DNA of 64,000 bases from Maribacter antarcticus DSM 21422 (GCF_000621125.1 NZ_JHZC01000012.1:61001-125000), one strand, 5' to 3'; positions 45,624 through 54,781 are shown, counted from the first letter of the stretch. The notes: generated by a model not told the origin, from the letters alone. Made by a program: numbers and translations.

Positions 45624-46901
45624 ATGAATATAGCCGAATTACACCAACTATTTCTTCTACATCCCAACGTAAGTACAGACACAAGGAAAATAAGTAAAAA
45701 CGATATTTTCTTCGCGCTGAAAGGTGATAATTTCAATGGCAACGAATATGCACTTAAAGCGATTGAAAAAGGAGCGTCCTATGTAATCATAGATGAGAAG
45801 GAATTCGCAATTAGCGAAAGGACTATCCTTGTTGCTGATGTATTAACCACCTTGCAGAAGTTAGCCAGCTTTCATAGACAGTATTGCGATACCAAAGTTA
45901 TTTCACTAACCGGAAGTAATGGAAAGACCACAACCAAAGAGCTCATAAACGCAGTATTATCTAAAAAATATAAAACAATTGCCACCAAAGGAAATCTCAA
46001 CAATCATATTGGTGTCCCATTAAGCCTGCTTGATATTAGCCCCTGTACAGAAATTACTATTATAGAAATGGGGGCGAACCATCAAAAAGAAATAGCATTC
46101 CTCAGCAGCATTGCAGCACCTGATTACGGCTATATTACAAATTTTGGAAAGGCGCATTTAGAGGGGTTTGGCGGTGTAGAAGGCGTTATAAAAGGAAAAA
46201 GTGAACTGTACGATTATCTTACAGCGAATGGTAAAGCGGTGTTCATGAATGCCGACGACCCCATTCAAAAAGAGAAATTAGACCATTATGTTCACAAATA
46301 CGGTTTTAGCACAACAGATTCCAAATTTTACAACATTACAATGACCGCGGCAGATCCTTTTGTAGAAATTACTGTTGAAGGAACTACGATTAAAACCCAA
46401 TTGATAGGGAGTTATAATTTCACTAATTGCTGTGCTGCTATTATTATGGGAACGTATTTTAATGTCCCCTTAGCACAAATTAAAAAAGGATTAGAGAATT
46501 ACCTACCTGACAACAATAGATCACAGGTATTAGAAAAAAATGGTTTTACCGTTATTTTAGACGCTTATAACGCCAACCCGAGCAGTATGACGGCAGCCCT
46601 TGAAAATTTCGCCAACCTAAAAGCCAAAACTAAAATAGTGTTTTTAGGCGATATGTTTGAACTGGGCGATACAGCCCACGCAGAACATCAAGCTATTGCT
46701 GAACTTACAAAACAACTAGGCTTCGAAAACGCATATCTAATCGGAGAAAACTTCTTTAAGGTACAGAGCGACTATAATAAGTTCAAAACATATGATGAAG
46801 TAGCCGACTTTTTAATAGCGAATAGCATTCAAACAGGCGCTACACTTTTTATAAAAGGTTCTAGAGGAATGGCTTTGGAACGTATGTTAGATTCCATTTA
46901 A
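45624..46901 (+). CDS. murF: UDP-N-acetylmuramoyl-tripeptide--D-alanyl-D-alanine ligase
   Basis: 425 residues. It adds D-Ala-D-Ala to the UDP-MurNAc-tripeptide, the last cytoplasmic step of muropeptide assembly. Seen: the N-terminal DTRKISKNDIFFALKGDNFN domain, ATP loop SLTGSNGKTTTKELI (about 92-106), NLNNHIGVPLSLLDI, IIEMGANHQKEIAFL and DAYNANPSSMTAAL, GDMFELGDTAHAEHQ in the C-terminal domain. Length is close to the norm. It follows gldJ in other Flavobacteriaceae too. Confidence 0.95.
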   Translation: MNIAELHQLFLLHPNVSTDTRKISKNDIFFALKGDNFNGNEYALKAIEKGASYVIIDEKEFAISERTILVADVLTTLQKLASFHRQYCDTKVISLTGSNGKTTTKELINAVLSKKYKTIATKGNLNNHIGVPLSLLDISPCTEITIIEMGANHQKEIAFLSSIAAPDYGYITNFGKAHLEGFGGVEGVIKGKSELYDYLTANGKAVFMNADDPIQKEKLDHYVHKYGFSTTDSKFYNITMTAADPFVEITVEGTTIKTQLIGSYNFTNCCAAIIMGTYFNVPLAQIKKGLENYLPDNNRSQVLEKNGFTVILDAYNANPSSMTAALENFANLKAKTKIVFLGDMFELGDTAHAEHQAIAELTKQLGFENAYLIGENFFKVQSDYNKFKTYDEVADFLIANSIQTGATLFIKGSRGMALERMLDSI

Positions 46902-46953
46902 AAAAATCACCCTAATTAGAGTTTCAATCCTTACCAGAGCCTTTGAAATATAG

Positions 46954-47028
46954 TGGGATATACTGGATTCGAACCGGTGACCTCTGCCCTGTCAAGGCAG
47001 CGCTCTAAACCAACTGAGCTAATATCCC
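46954..47028 (-). tRNA. tRNA-Val (anticodon GAC)
   Basis: 75 nt on the minus strand: acceptor GGGATAT/ATATCCC, D-loop AGCTCAGTTGG, anticodon arm CTGCC-TTGACAG-GGCAG with anticodon GAC (reads GUC and GUU), T-arm GGTTCGAATCC, discriminator A. The 3' CCA is not encoded. A second tRNA-Val (TAC) lies 3 kb away on the same strand. Confidence 0.93.
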
Positions 47029-47035
47029 ATAATAT

Positions 47036-47090
47036 AAAAAGGGTCTCCATGAAAAACCATAGGGTTAGTCTTTTCATGAAGACCCAAAAA
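47036..47090 (-). terminator. Intrinsic terminator after the T9SS repeat protein
   Basis: On the minus strand GGGTCTTCATGAAAA and TTTTTCATGGAGACCC pair (one bulge) around a 14-base loop, followed by TTTTTAT. It starts a few bases after the stop at 47094. Confidence 0.85.
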
Positions 47091-47093
47091 TAA

Positions 47094-49607
47094 TCATTTC
47101 CTAATTAATGGAATTGTTTCTATAATTTTCCCAGCAGAAAATACTTTAACATAGTATACACCTTTAACCCAGGAAGGAATATTAAAATCAATTTCTGCCT
47201 GCCCATCAATCGTTAAGAAACTTCCTTCCCCTACTTGAGCACCTGCTGTACTAATGACGCTATAATCATAGGGAGCATTACTTTTTTCGTTAAGCTGTAT
47301 AGTTAGAATTTCATCTGAAAAAATCGGATTAGGATAGACATAAGTAGCTTCAGTTACATTATAGGCCTGAAGTTTAAAACCAGTAATTCCACCTGCAGAT
47401 ACTACTATAGAAGCGCTCGAAACTGTACCTTCATTATCAGTAACTTCTGCTCTTAAATCATATGTACCTGATTTCAAATTATTAATAACGTAAGGTGTAA
47501 AATTAGCTCCATCAGTATCTACTAATCTATTATTAATAAAAATTTGATATTTCACTATACTACCATCAGTATCCGAAGCATTCAAATTAACTATAACATC
47601 ACTTCCAATAGTTAAAACTTGGCCATCTATAGGTGACAAAAATGCTACTGTAGGAGCTGTATTTAAAGGTGAAGAACTACCATCAGAAACCTTAACCGTA
47701 ATTATTTTTGATACTATTGCACCTTCATTGTCGGTTACAGTAGCATTTATTGTGAAATCACCAACTTGAGCATTATTAATTAAATATGGCGTAAATAAGA
47801 CCCCATCCGTATCTACTAGATTGTTATTTACAAAAATTTGATGTTTTACTATGCTACCATCAGCATCAGAAGCATTTAAATTAACGGTTATGGTCTCTCC
47901 TACACTAAAGTTTTCCCCATTAGTCAAGTTTACAAAGCTTACGTTTGGTAAGCTATTTTCAGAAGGAGTTGGAGGAGTTGGAGGAGTATCCTCACCTACA
48001 ATTAAGGTAATGGTTTCAGAGGTTATAGCTCCATCATTATCCGTAACAAAAACTTTTACCGCATAATTTCCAAGCTGATTAAACACTAATGGATAAGGGG
48101 TATAATCTAACCCGTCAGTATCCACAAGACTACCATTAACGAATATCTCGTACTTAACTACAGTTCCGTCAGAATCACCAGCATTCAAAGCTATGCTTAC
48201 GCTATCTCCCAAATCGAAAACCTGATTATTAGAAATATTCGTGAACCCTACCATAGGAGAAGCATTATCCCCGGGTGGTGCTGGTGGTGGTGTTGAACCA
48301 TCGTCCTCAACAACCAAAGTAACAGTGTTGGAGGTTACCGCTCCATCATTATCGGTGACAGACGCTTTTACCGTATAACTTCCAAGCTGATTAAACACTA
48401 ATAGATAAGGTGTATAATCTAACCCGTCAGTATCCACAAGACTACCATTAACGAATATCTCGTACTTAACTATAGTTCCGTCAGAATCACCAGCATTCAA
48501 AGCTATGCTCGTCCTATCTCCCAAATCAAAAACCTGATTATTAGAAATATTCGTGAACCCTACCATAGGAGAAGCATTATCCCCGGGTGGTACTGGTGGT
48601 GGTGTTGAACCATCGCCCTCAATAACCAAAGCAACAGTGTTGGAGGTTACCGCTCCATCATTATCCGTAACAGAAGTTTTTACCGTATAATTTGTTAGCT
48701 GATTAAATACTAATTGATAAGGTGAATAATTTAATCCGTCTGTATCTACAAGACTGCCATTAACGAATATCTCATGCTTAACCACAGTTCCGTCAGAGTC
48801 ACTGGCATTTAGAGCAATGGTTACGCTATCTCCTAAATCAAAAACCTGATTATTAGAAATATTAGTGAACGTTACCACAGGAGAAACGTTATCTGCCGGT
48901 GGCGTTGGTGGTGGTGGTGGCGGTGGTGGTGTGCCACCGGAACAATTCGTTTGCCCTCTTGAAAGACTTTGGGCCTGAGTGGAACTGTACATACTTTCTT
49001 TGTAAAGTACCATTCTGTCTATAAAATGCCCTTTAGATCTACCCGATACTTGAATCGTGTAGGTGCCAGCGCTATTAAAGGAAGCATAAATAGCATGTGC
49101 GTCAAAATCACTTGTGTTTGTAGTATAACTCCAGTCGATCGTATTGGTATAGACTTTAAACCAACCTCCCGATGTAGAACCTTCTGCAACAGGTGATTTA
49201 CCTGACCCTCCTGGGTAAACCCTACCAGAACCTCGTTGTCCATAAAAATTAGAAGCATTAATTTTTAACCAAGCGTCATTATGCTCGGTACTAGCATTTG
49301 AGGAAGCTATTATTCCTATTTTGTTCCGCCAGACAAACCTATATGTCCCAGGAGAAGTTATTCTAACGCTATAGGTTAGAGTTGAACTACCTGGATTATT
49401 GAAGGAGTCGCTACCTCGGTATGCCAAAGTTCGCCCGTTAGATGCACCTGAGAACGCCTCATTTTTAAAACCGCTGTTACTCTTGGATTCCATTTCCAAA
49501 ATAGCAATACCATTTTGTTCTTCAAAGTCTACACCCGAACATTGGGCATTGATATGATTTAAGCAAAAAACTTGCAGTAATAAAAATAAAGTAATTTTTG
49601 TTTTCAT
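47094..49607 (-). CDS. T9SS-secreted protein with tandem Ig/PKD-like repeats
   Basis: 837 residues. Signal peptide (FLLLQVFCLNHINAQ), then a carbohydrate-binding-module-like jelly-roll domain (about 22-205; AYRGSDSFNNPGSSTLTYSV, GTYRFVWRNKIG, GTYTIQVSGRSKGHFIDRMV). A Pro-rich linker follows, then five Big/PKD-like domains (about 240-740) built on VxFTNISNNQVFDLGDS, IALNASDSDGTVVKHEIFVN and VTDNDGAVTS. Domains 1-3 repeat with a period of exactly 312 bases (104 residues). The end is a T9SS type A sorting domain (TYVYPNPIFSDEILTIQLNE, then WVKGVYYVKVFSAGK). So it is exported through T9SS, probably to the surface or medium, and may bind glycans; no catalytic domain is present. Confidence 0.88.
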   Translation of the reverse strand: MKTKITLFLLLQVFCLNHINAQCSGVDFEEQNGIAILEMESKSNSGFKNEAFSGASNGRTLAYRGSDSFNNPGSSTLTYSVRITSPGTYRFVWRNKIGIIASSNASTEHNDAWLKINASNFYGQRGSGRVYPGGSGKSPVAEGSTSGGWFKVYTNTIDWSYTTNTSDFDAHAIYASFNSAGTYTIQVSGRSKGHFIDRMVLYKESMYSSTQAQSLSRGQTNCSGGTPPPPPPPPTPPADNVSPVVTFTNISNNQVFDLGDSVTIALNASDSDGTVVKHEIFVNGSLVDTDGLNYSPYQLVFNQLTNYTVKTSVTDNDGAVTSNTVALVIEGDGSTPPPVPPGDNASPMVGFTNISNNQVFDLGDRTSIALNAGDSDGTIVKYEIFVNGSLVDTDGLDYTPYLLVFNQLGSYTVKASVTDNDGAVTSNTVTLVVEDDGSTPPPAPPGDNASPMVGFTNISNNQVFDLGDSVSIALNAGDSDGTVVKYEIFVNGSLVDTDGLDYTPYPLVFNQLGNYAVKVFVTDNDGAITSETITLIVGEDTPPTPPTPSENSLPNVSFVNLTNGENFSVGETITVNLNASDADGSIVKHQIFVNNNLVDTDGVLFTPYLINNAQVGDFTINATVTDNEGAIVSKIITVKVSDGSSSPLNTAPTVAFLSPIDGQVLTIGSDVIVNLNASDTDGSIVKYQIFINNRLVDTDGANFTPYVINNLKSGTYDLRAEVTDNEGTVSSASIVVSAGGITGFKLQAYNVTEATYVYPNPIFSDEILTIQLNEKSNAPYDYSVISTAGAQVGEGSFLTIDGQAEIDFNIPSWVKGVYYVKVFSAGKIIETIPLIRK
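48241..49000 (-). repeat. 312-bp tandem direct repeats inside the T9SS protein gene
   Basis: The GTGAAC landmark (plus strand) recurs at 48241, 48553 and 48865, giving a period of 312 bases. The two copies around 48.0-48.6 kb are almost identical for long stretches (for example the arms reading CAGTATCCACAAGACTACC); the next copy is more diverged and two further domains are related only at protein level. This indicates recent internal duplication or gene conversion. Confidence 0.85.
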
Positions 49608-49993
49608 AATAAATACGTGCTTAGTGGAGTTAATTGATATGTTTAATCTGTGTAAGAATTGGGGGACATCCTTGATATAAAAATATTCTCTAATTTATAA
49701 GGCTTTTGCACATAACCCATTTTCAGAATTCATAATAAACTAAAATAAATTATGAATTCGTACTGATGAATTATAACCTTAATACGGTGAAAGTATCTTT
49801 TTAGCCTATCAAATACCAAAAAAAAAGAAAAAAATCGACGAACTACACAGGGTGGTTCCCAAAATCTATAAAATGTTGTTTAATTAACGAGAACCATCTC
49901 GCTACGAGTGTAAAGAATGATAGTTGGTATACATGTACGTGGATGAAATTTTTGACACTGTAGAATAATCCTTAAAAAAAGAAATTTTAAAAC
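49608..49993. other. Intergenic stretch upstream of the T9SS repeat gene
   Basis: AT-rich and without a coding frame. It contains a perfect inverted repeat (49726-49759, listed separately) and must hold the promoter of the repeat protein. No clear TAnnTTTG box was seen. Confidence 0.5.
49726..49759. repeat. Inverted repeat with 11-bp arms
   Basis: GAATTCATAAT (49726-49736) and ATTATGAATTC (49749-49759) are exact reverse complements around a 12-base AT loop. It lies about 120 bases before the start of the T9SS repeat protein gene, where an operator or a transcript hairpin could act. No T run follows, so it is not a classic terminator. Confidence 0.6.
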
Positions 49994-50023
49994 AAAAACT
50001 TCCGATTTCTCGGAAGTTTTTTA
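49994..50023. terminator. Terminator downstream of tRNA-Val(TAC)
   Basis: AAAACTTCCGA and TCGGAAGTTTT pair around TTTC with T tracts on either strand, immediately 3' of the tRNA on the minus strand. Confidence 0.8.
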
Positions 50024-50026
50024 GTG

Positions 50027-50101
50027 TGGGCCCTACTGGATTCGAACCAGTGACCCCCTGCTTGTAAGGCAGGTGCTCTGAACCAACTGAGCTAAGAGCC
50101 C
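50027..50101 (-). tRNA. tRNA-Val (anticodon TAC)
   Basis: 75 nt on the minus strand: acceptor GGGCTCT/AGGGCCC (with one G-U pair), D-loop AGCTCAGTTGG, anticodon arm CCTGC-CTTACAA-GCAGG with anticodon TAC (reads GUA and GUG), T-arm GGTTCGAATCC, discriminator A. CCA is not encoded. It precedes a terminator. Confidence 0.93.
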
Positions 50102-50159
50102 CAAAAGGAGTGCAAATATAGAATAGTTTTATGTACCCCAAAAGAAAAATCAATAAAAT

Positions 50160-51371
50160 TTAAAGAACTTCGGCTACCGTAAAATTACTGCCACCAATAT
50201 AAATCAAATCAGCTTTTGAAGCCTGCTCATTTACAGCTTTATACGCATCCATAACGCTAGCATAGCACCTCCCTTTCAAATTATATTTTTTTGCCTGCTC
50301 CAGCAGTATTTCAGCATTTAATCCTCTTGGAATATTCGGTTTGCAAAAATAATAGCATGCATTTGTTGGGAACAACGGCAGAATAGCATCCAAATCCTTT
50401 TCCTTCACAAATCCCAAAACGAAATGCAAGGTCTTATAATTCTCTTTTAGAAGCTGAGCTAAAACCAAAGAGAGGCCTTCTAAGTTATGTGCCGTATCAC
50501 AGATAACCTTTGGGTTCTTCCTTAATAGTTGCCACCGTCCTTGAAGTCCCGTATTCATAACAACGTTTTGTAGTCCGTTCTTGATATGAGCTTCATCTAC
50601 CTTGAAATTTTTTAACTTATCTAAAGTAACTAGCACACCTTTTATATTTCTTTTTTGATAATCGCCTAATAAAGAAGTAGGATAAAAAGACAGCTTCTTT
50701 TGACTTGCAAAGGTAATTTCTGACATTTTTTCATTGGCTTTCTCTAGAAATACCAAAGCAATATCAGGTTGATATTCACTTACAACGACTGGAACATGCT
50801 GTTTGATGACTCCGGCCTTCTCTACTGCTATTTTCTCTAAAGTATCCCCAAGTATATCCATATGGTCGTACCCAATATTGGTAATGAGCGTAATCTCTGG
50901 AATTATAATATTCGTAGAATCCAACCTACCCCCTAACCCAACTTCTATCACAGCAACATCTACATTTTCTTTTGCAAAATAGTCGAACGCCATACCTACG
51001 GTCATTTCGAAAAAAGAAAAGCTACGTGCTTCGATAAAACCTTTGTGAGCAGCAATAAAATTAACTACATAGGTTTCACTTACAGGCTTTCCATTTATTC
51101 GTATGCGTTCCCTAAAATCTTTTAAGTGCGGCGATGTATACAAGCCTACCCTATAGCCTGCCTCTTGCAGAATCGAGGCCAACATATGGCTACTAGAGCC
51201 TTTGCCGTTGGTTCCCGCTACATGAATACTTTTGAATTGCTTCTGTGGGTTATCTAGATGATTAGTTAAGGTTAGAATGCCATCTAACTTAGAATTATAC
51301 GCTATTTTTCCTTTTTGTTGATACATTGGAAGCTGGGCGAACATCCAGTCCAAAGTTTCTGTATAGGTCAT
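50160..51371 (-). CDS. folC: Bifunctional folylpolyglutamate synthase/dihydrofolate synthase
   Basis: 403 residues. Mur-ligase-like fold: ATP loop HVAGTNGKGSSSHMLASILQ (about 47-66), YTSPHLKDFRERIRINGKPV, EVGLGGRLDSTNII, ITNIGYDHMDILGDTLEKIA and CDTAHNLEGLSLVLAQLL. It adds glutamate to folates (and to dihydropteroate in bifunctional forms). Its start overlaps the tonB stop by four bases, so it is the last gene of exbB-exbD-tonB-folC. With thyA and folA it completes a scattered folate set in the window. Confidence 0.94.
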   Translation of the reverse strand: MTYTETLDWMFAQLPMYQQKGKIAYNSKLDGILTLTNHLDNPQKQFKSIHVAGTNGKGSSSHMLASILQEAGYRVGLYTSPHLKDFRERIRINGKPVSETYVVNFIAAHKGFIEARSFSFFEMTVGMAFDYFAKENVDVAVIEVGLGGRLDSTNIIIPEITLITNIGYDHMDILGDTLEKIAVEKAGVIKQHVPVVVSEYQPDIALVFLEKANEKMSEITFASQKKLSFYPTSLLGDYQKRNIKGVLVTLDKLKNFKVDEAHIKNGLQNVVMNTGLQGRWQLLRKNPKVICDTAHNLEGLSLVLAQLLKENYKTLHFVLGFVKEKDLDAILPLFPTNACYYFCKPNIPRGLNAEILLEQAKKYNLKGRCYASVMDAYKAVNEQASKADLIYIGGSNFTVAEVL

Positions 51372-52306
51372 TCTCCCAGTTTGAAATTAACCACAACGAA
51401 ACCAACCTGCTGATTAGGTGCATTGGAATCCAAATTCCATTTATGCAAAAAAGCCGTCTTTTTTGCAGGCTCCAATAAACAGGGGTTATTGTTAGTGGTG
51501 CCCCGAACACCTGGCGTAGCGGTAATCACCTTTCCGTTTTTATCTACCACAATTTTAACAACCACTCTACCAGATTCGTTACATTCTTGTGGAACTTTAC
51601 CTTTGTTGACCAAAGATCTTCCATTAAGTCCGTACCCACCTATTCCGCGGCCAGAACCGGGACTACCATAATAACTAGTTGCATACGGATTGCCGTCCGG
51701 ACTTCCTTTATCACCGACGTTATTGCTATCTCCTTCACTACCAGAAACGGTCCCATCAGATTTATTAAGGCCACCCATAAGGGCATCCAACTTGTCCTTT
51801 TTTGCTTGTTGCTCTCGTAGTGCAAGTTCTTCGGCATCACGCTTTTCTTTTGCTACACGTGCGACCTCCGTTTTCAACTTTTTAGCCTCATTATCAGCCT
51901 TTCGCTTGGCTTCAGCAGCTGTATTTTCTGCTTTTCGTTTTGCTTCTTCGGCTTTTTTTATTCGGATGGATTCCTCATTTTCTTGGGTAAGTACCTTTTC
52001 AGATGGCGCAGGCTCATCAGCAGTTTCTTCAGGTATGTCCTCCTCAATTTCTTCAATTTGCTGTGCCACTTCTTGTTTTGATGACTCCACAGGGGGCGTA
52101 TCTAATGGTTCAGACTTAATTTTTTCCTTAGGCTGAACGCTGCCACTACCAAAATCCGTAGTACCAAAATTCACAGAGATACCATTCTCTATTGGTGGGT
52201 CCATGTAAGTTAGACCTATATAAAAAAGCACTAACAACAGTGCACTTAGAAGTAATGTTGTTAATGTAAAAGATTTCTTTTTATGTGTAGTGTCTAGAAA
52301 CGCCAT
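51368..52306 (-). CDS. tonB: TonB-family energy transducer
   Basis: 312 residues. One N-terminal membrane helix (about 14-36, TLTTLLLSALLLVLFYIGLT) and an acidic Pro/Glu stretch (about 58-105). A long Lys/Ala/Glu-rich helical region (about 110-175, coiled-coil-like: EEAKRKAENTAAEAKRKADN) precedes a Gly/Ser-rich linker (180-230). The C-terminal part, SGRVVVKIVVDKNGKVITAT to VVNFKLGE, is TonB/TolA-like. Overlaps exbD by one base and folC by four, so it is one transcript with the ExbBD motor. The helical stretch is TolA-like, so a Tol-type role is possible. Confidence 0.88.
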   Translation of the reverse strand: MAFLDTTHKKKSFTLTTLLLSALLLVLFYIGLTYMDPPIENGISVNFGTTDFGSGSVQPKEKIKSEPLDTPPVESSKQEVAQQIEEIEEDIPEETADEPAPSEKVLTQENEESIRIKKAEEAKRKAENTAAEAKRKADNEAKKLKTEVARVAKEKRDAEELALREQQAKKDKLDALMGGLNKSDGTVSGSEGDSNNVGDKGSPDGNPYATSYYGSPGSGRGIGGYGLNGRSLVNKGKVPQECNESGRVVVKIVVDKNGKVITATPGVRGTTNNNPCLLEPAKKTAFLHKWNLDSNAPNQQVGFVVVNFKLGE

Positions 52307-52692
52307 TAGTTGGGCCTCACTGCCAAAATAACCTTATAATTGTTTCTATTGGCTATAGCCATAACGTTTACTGCCTCTTTGATGGCAACGCTCTCCTCTG
52401 CCCTTAGAATAATTGTAGGTTTGTCTTGACCTTCGAGTGCTTTTTTTAGTTCAATTTCAATATACTCCCCATTAATTCTCTCGTCGTTCACATAGTATTG
52501 TAAGTTCTTATCGATACTTACAGAAACATTCTGTGTGTTGGTAGACTTTCCTTTCGCTTTTGGTAATAATAAATCTAATGCGTTAGGCGAGTTTGCCGTT
52601 AACATAAAGAATATTAACAACAGGAATACAATATCTGTCATAGATGACATACTGAAATCCGGACTCACCTTATTCCTTCCTTTTAGTTTCAT
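52306..52692 (-). CDS. exbD: ExbD/TolR-family biopolymer transport protein
   Basis: 128 residues. One membrane helix holds the proton-carrying Asp20 in MTDIVFLLLIFFML, followed by a periplasmic domain (SIDKNLQYYVNDERINGEYI, VNVMAIANRNNYKVILAV). With ExbB and TonB it uses proton-motive force to energise outer-membrane receptors. Complete; 9 bases after exbB, overlapping tonB by one base. Only one exbD copy here. Confidence 0.93.
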   Translation of the reverse strand: MKLKGRNKVSPDFSMSSMTDIVFLLLIFFMLTANSPNALDLLLPKAKGKSTNTQNVSVSIDKNLQYYVNDERINGEYIEIELKKALEGQDKPTIILRAEESVAIKEAVNVMAIANRNNYKVILAVRPN

Positions 52693-52701
52693 AATGAAGA
52701 A

Positions 52702-53403
52702 TTAAAGTGGTTCGTTCAAAAGATCTAGGAATTCTACGGCATTCGCTTCCATTTTATGAACAACTTTATCCGTTCTATTCACTAGGTGATTATACCCTAT
52801 ATATGCAATAATACCAACAATCAAACCTGCTACCGTAGTGGTCATTGCAGTGTAAATACCTGAGGCCAAAGAACCCATTTGTGCCTGACCACCACTAATT
52901 GCCATTTCATGAAAGGCTAAAATCATTCCGATTACAGTACCTAAGAATCCGATCATTGGCGCAGCACCTGCTACGGTGGCAAGAACACTAACGTTCTTCT
53001 CCAATTTGTACACCTCTAAAGTCCCTGCATTTTCAATAGCCGTGTTGATGTCGTCCAGAGGCTTCCCAATTCTAGATATTCCCTTTTCTGTTAACCTAGC
53101 AACAGGAGAATCGGTTTGCGCGCAAAGTAATTTTGCCGCCTCTAATTTACCAGTTGTGACATGATCTCGTATCTGATTCATAAAGTTCTTGTCGATTTTA
53201 GAAGCTGCATTCACAGCCAATAGACGCTCGAAATATATATATAGCGCAACACCTAGCATTAGAAAAAGTACGGAAATAATAATCACACTTCCTGTACCAC
53301 CATTAAAAACCAAATCTATAACAGATAAGGTCTTTTCCTCAGAAAGTATTTCTTCGGCTCCCTCTTGGGCCAAATCTTGGAATAATAACATAGTGTTTTT
53401 CAA
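52702..53403 (-). CDS. exbB: MotA/TolQ/ExbB-family proton channel protein
   Basis: 233 residues with three membrane segments: near 33-55 (GSVIIISVLFLMLGVALYIY), 137-160 (VLATVAGAAPMIGFLGTVIG) and 180-205 (YTAMTTTVAGLIVGIIAYIG). GTVIGMILAF and AMTTTVAGLI are the family hallmarks of the pore helices. First gene of exbB-exbD-tonB-folC; nhaD lies upstream on the same strand after 40 bases. Confidence 0.94.
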   Translation of the reverse strand: MKNTMLLFQDLAQEGAEEILSEEKTLSVIDLVFNGGTGSVIIISVLFLMLGVALYIYFERLLAVNAASKIDKNFMNQIRDHVTTGKLEAAKLLCAQTDSPVARLTEKGISRIGKPLDDINTAIENAGTLEVYKLEKNVSVLATVAGAAPMIGFLGTVIGMILAFHEMAISGGQAQMGSLASGIYTAMTTTVAGLIVGIIAYIGYNHLVNRTDKVVHKMEANAVEFLDLLNEPL

Positions 53404-53443
53404 TTATTGAATTTGCTGTTATAACGGTGTTTTAAGAATGTTA

Positions 53444-54781
53444 TTATACGTTCAGGACAAAATCTCTCATCAATACGAATACCACGGCACCACTAATGAA
53501 ACCAATGAATGCCAACCATGCTATTTTTTTAAGATACCAAAAAAAATCTATTTTTTCCATTCCCATAGCCACAACACCTGCCGCTGAACCAATAATAAGC
53601 ATACTACCACCAGTTCCAGCAGAATACGCTATAAAATGCCAAAGTGGATTATCGATAGGCTCACCGAACATACCAATACTGGCAGCAACCAAAGGAACGT
53701 TGTCTATAATGGCGGACCCTACACCAAATAAAAGTACAACAATATCCGTATTCGGAATGGCGGTATTAAGACTCTCGGCATAATGAAACAGCATACCAAG
53801 AGATTCTAGTGCTCCAACGGCCAATAAAATTCCTAAAAAGAAAAGGATACTGGGGAGCTCAATTTTAGAAAGCGAGCTATGTACCGGGCTATGGTGACCT
53901 CCTTCATCGTGTTCTCCGCCATCGACTGAGGAAATACTGAATTTTTTATTACTAAAAATTTCTGCAAAAGCAGCTACTACCGCTAGCGAAAGCATCATAC
54001 CAACATAAGGAGGTAAATGGGTGATTGTCTTAAAAAAAGGAACGAATACAATTGCTCCTAAACCAAGGTATAACATGGTAGCTCCATATTTAGATTTTTG
54101 GGTCTCTTTAACAAAATCTCCTTCAATAACACCTTGGAACGCCTTTTTTTTACCAGCAATTAACGTCGGTATTACCATACAAACTATTGACGGTATCAAC
54201 ACATGTAAAATCAACTGCCCTGCCGTAACCTTATTGGCAATCCATAGCATTGTGGTAGTAACATCACCGATAGGCGACCATGCTCCACCAGCATTTGCGG
54301 AAATAATAATCATCCCTGCAAACCACAACCTTGTATTCCTGTCGATTATCACCTTCTGTAGAATAGTTATCAATACAATAGTTGCTGTTAAGTTATCTAT
54401 TATCGCAGATAAGATAAATGCCAATATTGAAAATAACCAAAGTAATTTCTTTTTACTTCTGGTGCGGATAAATCCTTTTATTGTCGCAAAACCATCAAAA
54501 TAATCTATAATCTCAACAATGGTCATCGCTCCAAGCAAAAACACGAGTATTTCCGCAGTTTTCCCTAAATGATGTAATAATATTTCGTCAATATGCGTAG
54601 GTTCCAACTCTCGCAACTCGGTATTCACTTCAAAAACCGACATATGATTTAAAGCGATTATGGCCCAAAGAATAGCCATCATAGCTAATGCGGGAATCAG
54701 CTTGTCTATCTTTAAATTGTGCTCAAGGGTAATGGCCAAGTATCCGGCCAAAAAAACAATAATAATTATAGTTTCCATCAT
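53444..54781 (-). CDS. nhaD: NhaD-type sodium:proton antiporter
   Basis: 445 residues with 11-12 hydrophobic segments. ArsB/NhaD superfamily features: LLHHLGKTAEILVFLLGAMT, IVEIIDYFDGF, the SAIIDNLTATIVLITILQKV stretch, WFAGMIIISANAGGAWSPIG and FGVGSAIIDNVPLVAASIGM, typical of NhaD. It exports Na+ in exchange for H+ in marine bacteria. Ends 40 bases before exbB, so it may be read together with it; its own promoter probably lies in the 54782-55265 spacer. Confidence 0.92.
   Translation of the reverse strand: MMETIIIIVFLAGYLAITLEHNLKIDKLIPALAMMAILWAIIALNHMSVFEVNTELRELEPTHIDEILLHHLGKTAEILVFLLGAMTIVEIIDYFDGFATIKGFIRTRSKKKLLWLFSILAFILSAIIDNLTATIVLITILQKVIIDRNTRLWFAGMIIISANAGGAWSPIGDVTTTMLWIANKVTAGQLILHVLIPSIVCMVIPTLIAGKKKAFQGVIEGDFVKETQKSKYGATMLYLGLGAIVFVPFFKTITHLPPYVGMMLSLAVVAAFAEIFSNKKFSISSVDGGEHDEGGHHSPVHSSLSKIELPSILFFLGILLAVGALESLGMLFHYAESLNTAIPNTDIVVLLFGVGSAIIDNVPLVAASIGMFGEPIDNPLWHFIAYSAGTGGSMLIIGSAAGVVAMGMEKIDFFWYLKKIAWLAFIGFISGAVVFVLMRDFVLNV

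Noticed and set aside
48000..49000. CRISPR-like array
   Set aside because: The repeats are 312 bases, coding and in frame, without short spacers.
49902..50153. An 83-codon minus-strand frame
   Set aside because: It runs straight through tRNA-Val(TAC) and its terminator.
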